A stretch of 14,092 nucleotides of DNA, from assembly GCA_038230695.1 (NCBI GenBank), contig JBBRMT010000111.1, forward strand, positions 1 to 14,092, written 5' to 3'. This document shows, piece after piece, positions 10,934-14,092 of this stretch. The stretch is from QHBQ01 sp038230695. GTDB taxonomy: Bacteria > Chloroflexota > Chloroflexia > QHBQ01. The position numbers and the translations under genes were made by a program. The notes under the pieces were generated by a model, which saw only the letters and a list, made by a program, of their open reading frames with translations, did not search any database and was not told the origin of the DNA. Each line of letters opens with the position of its first letter. The first letter of the stretch is position 1.

Positions 10934-13747
10934 TCACTCTTCTTTCGCCTTCTTCTGCAGCTCGTAGAGCTTGGAGAGCGCCTCGATGGGCGAAAGTTCG
11001 TCTACGCGCAAGGCTTTTAGCTCCTCAACCAGCGGGCTAGTCGCCAGCATGGGTGCAGGTGGGGAGATGACCGCGCTACCATTGGAGCCGAAGATCGCCA
11101 TCTGGGTGTGGTCGGGCGCGTCGCCGTTGCCGCCCGCGCCGATGGCAGCGCGGCGCTCTTGCTTCTGGCCGGTGCGCTCAAGCTCGATCAGCACCTCACT
11201 GGCGCGGCGTAGCACGCTGCGGGGCAATCCCGCCATCTCTGCGACGTGGATGCCGTAGCTGCGATCCGCGCCGCCGCGCACCACCTGACGCAGAAAGATG
11301 ATGTGGTCGCCCTGCTCGGCAACGGCCACGTTGTAGTTACGCACGCGGGGCAGCAGCTTCTCCATCTCGGTCAGTTCGTGGTAGTGGGTGGCGAACAGCG
11401 TCTTTGCTCCCAGGCGAGGGTTGTTGTGGATGTATTCAACTACTGCGCGGGCGATTGCCAGCCCATCGTAGGTGCTGGTGCCGCGCCCAATCTCGTCGAG
11501 TACCACCAAACTCTTGCGGGTGGCGTGGTTGAGGATATTGGCGGTCTCCACCATCTCTACCATGAAGGTTGACTGGCCGGTGGCGATGTCGTCCTGCGCC
11601 CCCACGCGGGTGAAGATGCGGTCTACCAGGCCAATGTGTGCTGATGACGCTGGCACCCACGAACCGATCTGCGCCATCAGGGTGATAATTGCCACCTGGC
11701 GCAGGTACACGCTCTTGCCCGCCATATTCGGGCCGGTGATAATCAGCAATTGCTCGTCGCTGCACGCCAGGTGGGTGTCGTTGGGGATGAATGGTTCGCC
11801 CTGCAACGCCTGCTCCACCACCGGATGCCGCCCGCCCACCACCTCGATGCGCTCACCGTCGTCCAACGTGGGGGCAACGTAGTTATTGCGAACCGCCACA
11901 TCGGCGAGGCTAGCGAATACATCGAAGTGGGCAATTGCGTCGGCGGTGCGTAGCAGCATCTCGGCCTGTTCGCTGATTTCGTTCAGCACCCGCTCATATG
12001 CGGCGCGTTCGATGTCCACCAGAGTCGCCTCGGCGTTGTTGATCTGCAATTCGAGGTCTTTCAAAGCCGGGGTGATATAGCGCTCCTCGTTCGCCATGGT
12101 CTGCTTACGCACATAGTCGGCGGGCATCGGCTTGTCGCCATGCACACGAGAGATGGCGATGTAGTAACCAAACACCGCGTTGCTGTCAATCTTCAGGTTC
12201 TTGATGCCGCTGCGTTCGCGCTCCATCTGCGCCATCTGATCGAGCAACTGGCGGGCATTGGTCTTGAGGTTCTGCCGCTCATCGTAGTCGGCATCAAAGC
12301 CGGGGGCGATGGCCTTGCCCTTGCCCAGCACCGCGACTGGCTGATTGTTGTTCTCCGGATCGAGATAGATGGCCCGAGTCACCAGGTCGCAGATGTCGCC
12401 GCACTCGTTGAGCCGCTGCACCAGCGCGGCGAAGATAACCTCGCGCTTGTTCATGTCGGGGGTAGGGGCAAACAGTTCCTTGACCTCGCGCACCCGCTTC
12501 AGCGTGGCTGCCAGGCTGACCAGATCACGCGGCAGGGCGATGCGCTGGGTGATGCGGTTGGTGACCCGCTCGATGTCGGCCATGCCATTCAACAAATCGC
12601 GCAGGCGTTCGCGGCGCTGGGTCTGTTCCACCAGCACGCTGACCGCATCGAGCCTCGCCCGCAAACGGGGCAGGTCAATCAGCGGTTGCGACAGCCAGCG
12701 GGACAGCATCCGCCCGCCCATGCCGGTCCTGGTGCGATCCAGCACGCTGATCAGCGACATTTTACGTTCGCCTTGCCGCTCTACCAGTTCGAGGTTGCGG
12801 CGGGTCTGAGGGTCGAGGGTCATGTAACCCTCCACCGAGTAGGCGCTGAGGCGGTGCAGTTGCTCCAGGGCGACCGGATTGGTCTCACGCAGGTAGGCAA
12901 TTAGAGCGCCAGCGGCACGAATCGCAAGGGGCAGGTTGGCGCAGCCGAAGCCGTCCAGCGTCTGCACCGCGAAGTGGCCGAGCAGGGCGTTGCGGGCGTT
13001 CTGCAAGGAGAAGTCCTCAACTGGGAAGGGCGTAGTCGGCGCGTTGCTTACATCGGGCGGTGGGGCAATTATCGCCATCTTGTCGGCGGAAGCGGGGATG
13101 TGACCGTCGTTGGCTTCCGCCGCCCATTGCCGCAGCCTGGCCTTGCTCACCACCTGGCTCTGGCGGCGTGGCACGGCGGCTGGCACGATTAGCTCGGCGG
13201 CGGCGATGCGGTCAAGCTCCTGGCGTAGCCGCAGGCTGCCATCGTCGTTGCTGAACTGGGTGGTCTGGAACTCGCCAGTGGTGATGTCCACATAGGCCAT
13301 GCCCGCCTGGTTGCCGTCAATTAGCGCGGCAGCGAGATAGTTGTTGCGCTTCTCACTGAGCATCCCCGGCTCGACTATCGTGCCGGGGGTGATTACGCGG
13401 GTGATCTTGCGCTCGATCATCTCCTTGCCGGGCGCACCCATCTGCTCGGCGACTGCCACCTTGTAGCCCTTGGCGATCAGGCGGGCGATGTAGTTCTCCG
13501 CCGCGTGGTAGGGCAGGCCCGCCATCGGCATCCGCTCTTTGCTCTGGAAGTACATCTCGCGCCCAGTCAGCACCAGGTCAAGCTCCTGCGCCACGATATA
13601 AGCATCACCCTCGAACGTCTCGTAGAAGTCGCCCAGGCGAAACAGCAGGATCATGTCGGGATACTGTGCCTTGAGGTCGAGGTACTGCTTGCAGACATCG
13701 GTGGGGTCGCCGGGCCGCTTCTTATCTTTGCTATTAAATCTGGTCAT
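10934..13747 (-). CDS. mutS: DNA mismatch repair protein MutS
   Basis: MutS recognises mispaired bases and starts methyl-directed or nick-directed repair with MutL. The 937-residue length is in the normal range. The N-terminal domain has LLFRLGDFYETF; Phe41 and Glu43 of FYE are the mismatch-wedging residues. RNLELVERQGERKMSLISVLDRTRTGMGGRML is the lever/connector signature. Walker A is GPNMAGKS (672-679), with Ala where many MutS have Gly; Walker B is LVVLDEIGRGTSTYDG (about 746-761). The C-terminal LSPIEALSKLYELQKKA fits the dimerisation end. The ATG at 13745-13747 is chosen because GGGAG lies 8 nt upstream and the protein begins as other MutS do; the frame stays open to 13852 but that stretch contains the promoter. 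No mutL is seen in the window. Confidence 0.97.
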   Translation of the reverse strand: MTRFNSKDKKRPGDPTDVCKQYLDLKAQYPDMILLFRLGDFYETFEGDAYIVAQELDLVLTGREMYFQSKERMPMAGLPYHAAENYIARLIAKGYKVAVAEQMGAPGKEMIERKITRVITPGTIVEPGMLSEKRNNYLAAALIDGNQAGMAYVDITTGEFQTTQFSNDDGSLRLRQELDRIAAAELIVPAAVPRRQSQVVSKARLRQWAAEANDGHIPASADKMAIIAPPPDVSNAPTTPFPVEDFSLQNARNALLGHFAVQTLDGFGCANLPLAIRAAGALIAYLRETNPVALEQLHRLSAYSVEGYMTLDPQTRRNLELVERQGERKMSLISVLDRTRTGMGGRMLSRWLSQPLIDLPRLRARLDAVSVLVEQTQRRERLRDLLNGMADIERVTNRITQRIALPRDLVSLAATLKRVREVKELFAPTPDMNKREVIFAALVQRLNECGDICDLVTRAIYLDPENNNQPVAVLGKGKAIAPGFDADYDERQNLKTNARQLLDQMAQMERERSGIKNLKIDSNAVFGYYIAISRVHGDKPMPADYVRKQTMANEERYITPALKDLELQINNAEATLVDIERAAYERVLNEISEQAEMLLRTADAIAHFDVFASLADVAVRNNYVAPTLDDGERIEVVGGRHPVVEQALQGEPFIPNDTHLACSDEQLLIITGPNMAGKSVYLRQVAIITLMAQIGSWVPASSAHIGLVDRIFTRVGAQDDIATGQSTFMVEMVETANILNHATRKSLVVLDEIGRGTSTYDGLAIARAVVEYIHNNPRLGAKTLFATHYHELTEMEKLLPRVRNYNVAVAEQGDHIIFLRQVVRGGADRSYGIHVAEMAGLPRSVLRRASEVLIELERTGQKQERRAAIGAGGNGDAPDHTQMAIFGSNGSAVISPPAPMLATSPLVEELKALRVDELSPIEALSKLYELQKKAKEE

Positions 13748-13791
13748 GCTCACCACTCCCTCCACATACACATTAGCACATTTGTGCCAGT

Positions 13792-13820
13792 ATTGTACCA
13801 TGTTTGGGGGGATTACGCAA
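13792..13820 (-). promoter_or_regulatory. Promoter of mutS
   Basis: On the minus strand TTGCGT (13815-13820), a 17-bp spacer and TACAAT (13792-13797). The leader would be about 38 nt, ending in the GGAGGGAG ribosome-binding region before the ATG. No operator-like palindrome is evident. Confidence 0.65.
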
Positions 13821-13848
13821 GCGCCAGTTGCCCACCCGTTGCCCCATC

Positions 13849-14092
13849 GCAATGCTAATCGCGGGCCTCAACGACGGGGTAGGGGCGCAGGGCATACGCC
13901 CGCTTGCAGCGCAGCAATGCTAATCGAAGACATTATCGGAGTAAAGGCTGTTTGAAACGCGGAAGACGCGGAAGGGCGCGGTGACGCGGAATGGTAAGGC
14001 AAGATTGATGTTCTCGATTGGCATTGATGCGCCGCACGCGGGGGTATGCCATGCGCCCCTACGCCAACGTTGTTGCTTGCGATGGGCATTGC
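13849..14092. mobile_element. Long imperfect inverted-repeat element (MITE-like), reaching the window edge
   Basis: The left arm 13849-13937 and the complement of the right arm 14092-14003 align along about 89 bp; by eye about 64 of the first 80 positions agree. Shared blocks are GCAATGC, ATCGC, CAACG, GTAGGGGCGC, GGCATAC, CCCGC, GCGCA, CAATGC and AATCGA. Each arm holds the 23-bp core that also forms the outer ends of the element at 10538-10800. The centre carries a 9-bp tandem repeat (13957-13992) and no credible gene. The element may continue beyond the window. Confidence 0.65.
13957..13992. repeat. Four-copy 9-bp tandem repeat
   Basis: ACGCGGAAG, ACGCGGAAG, GGCGCGGTG, ACGCGGAAT in direct order, in the loop region between the two arms of the surrounding inverted-repeat element. 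Confidence 0.75.

Noticed and set aside
12140..12904. Long plus-strand open frame (254 codons) opposite mutS
   Set aside because: It is the antisense shadow of well-conserved MutS codons; its composition is that of a reverse-strand reading and it has no ribosome-binding site or family resemblance.
13748..13852. Upstream extension of mutS by 35 codons
   Set aside because: The stretch contains the predicted promoter and ribosome-binding site; MutS proteins normally begin close to the chosen ATG.

Overview
The window is a piece of bacterial chromosome, most likely from the Chloroflexota (GC moderately high). This guess rests on a T-box-controlled histidine operon, a CruA/CruP-type lycopene cyclase, and abundant short palindromic repeats in and between genes. 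No gene here fixes the taxon, so it is an inference.

Layout. 1-1620 (minus strand): a histidine operon, hisG then the first 48 codons of hisD, with a consensus sigma70-type promoter and a well-formed T-box leader. Its candidate specifier is CAC (His), and its antiterminator and terminator are mutually exclusive. 1622-3419 (minus): an IspE-like GHMP kinase lacking the known catalytic residues, then a methyltransferase fused to a zinc ribbon, transcribed towards the his promoter. About 3500-3570: two divergent promoters whose -35 boxes are 3 bp apart. 3628-6240 (plus): a CruA/CruP-family flavoprotein and a CmoM-like methyltransferase-fold protein with a degenerate SAM loop. 6238-6382: a convergent junction made of heptanucleotide repeats that supply both stop codons. 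6379-9381 (minus): a DinB-superfamily protein and an MrfA/YprA-type DNA helicase. 9464-10516 (minus): a DUF2332 protein. 10538-10930: a block of nested inverted repeats (MITE-like). 10934-13747 (minus): mutS with its promoter. 13849-14092: a second long inverted-repeat element of the same family, running to the window edge.

How it fits together. Histidine synthesis is probably controlled by uncharged tRNA-His. The isoprenoid-kinase-like and carotenoid-cyclase-like genes diverge from one promoter region, suggesting a shared isoprenoid or carotenoid role. MutS and the MrfA-type helicase are DNA-repair functions. I see no CRISPR, phage, toxin-antitoxin or defence system. The most unusual signals are the repeat invasion (G/C-rich palindromes read in frame inside three genes, heptad arrays starting at stop codons, long-hairpin elements between genes), the IspE homologue without catalytic residues, and the symmetrical divergent promoter.
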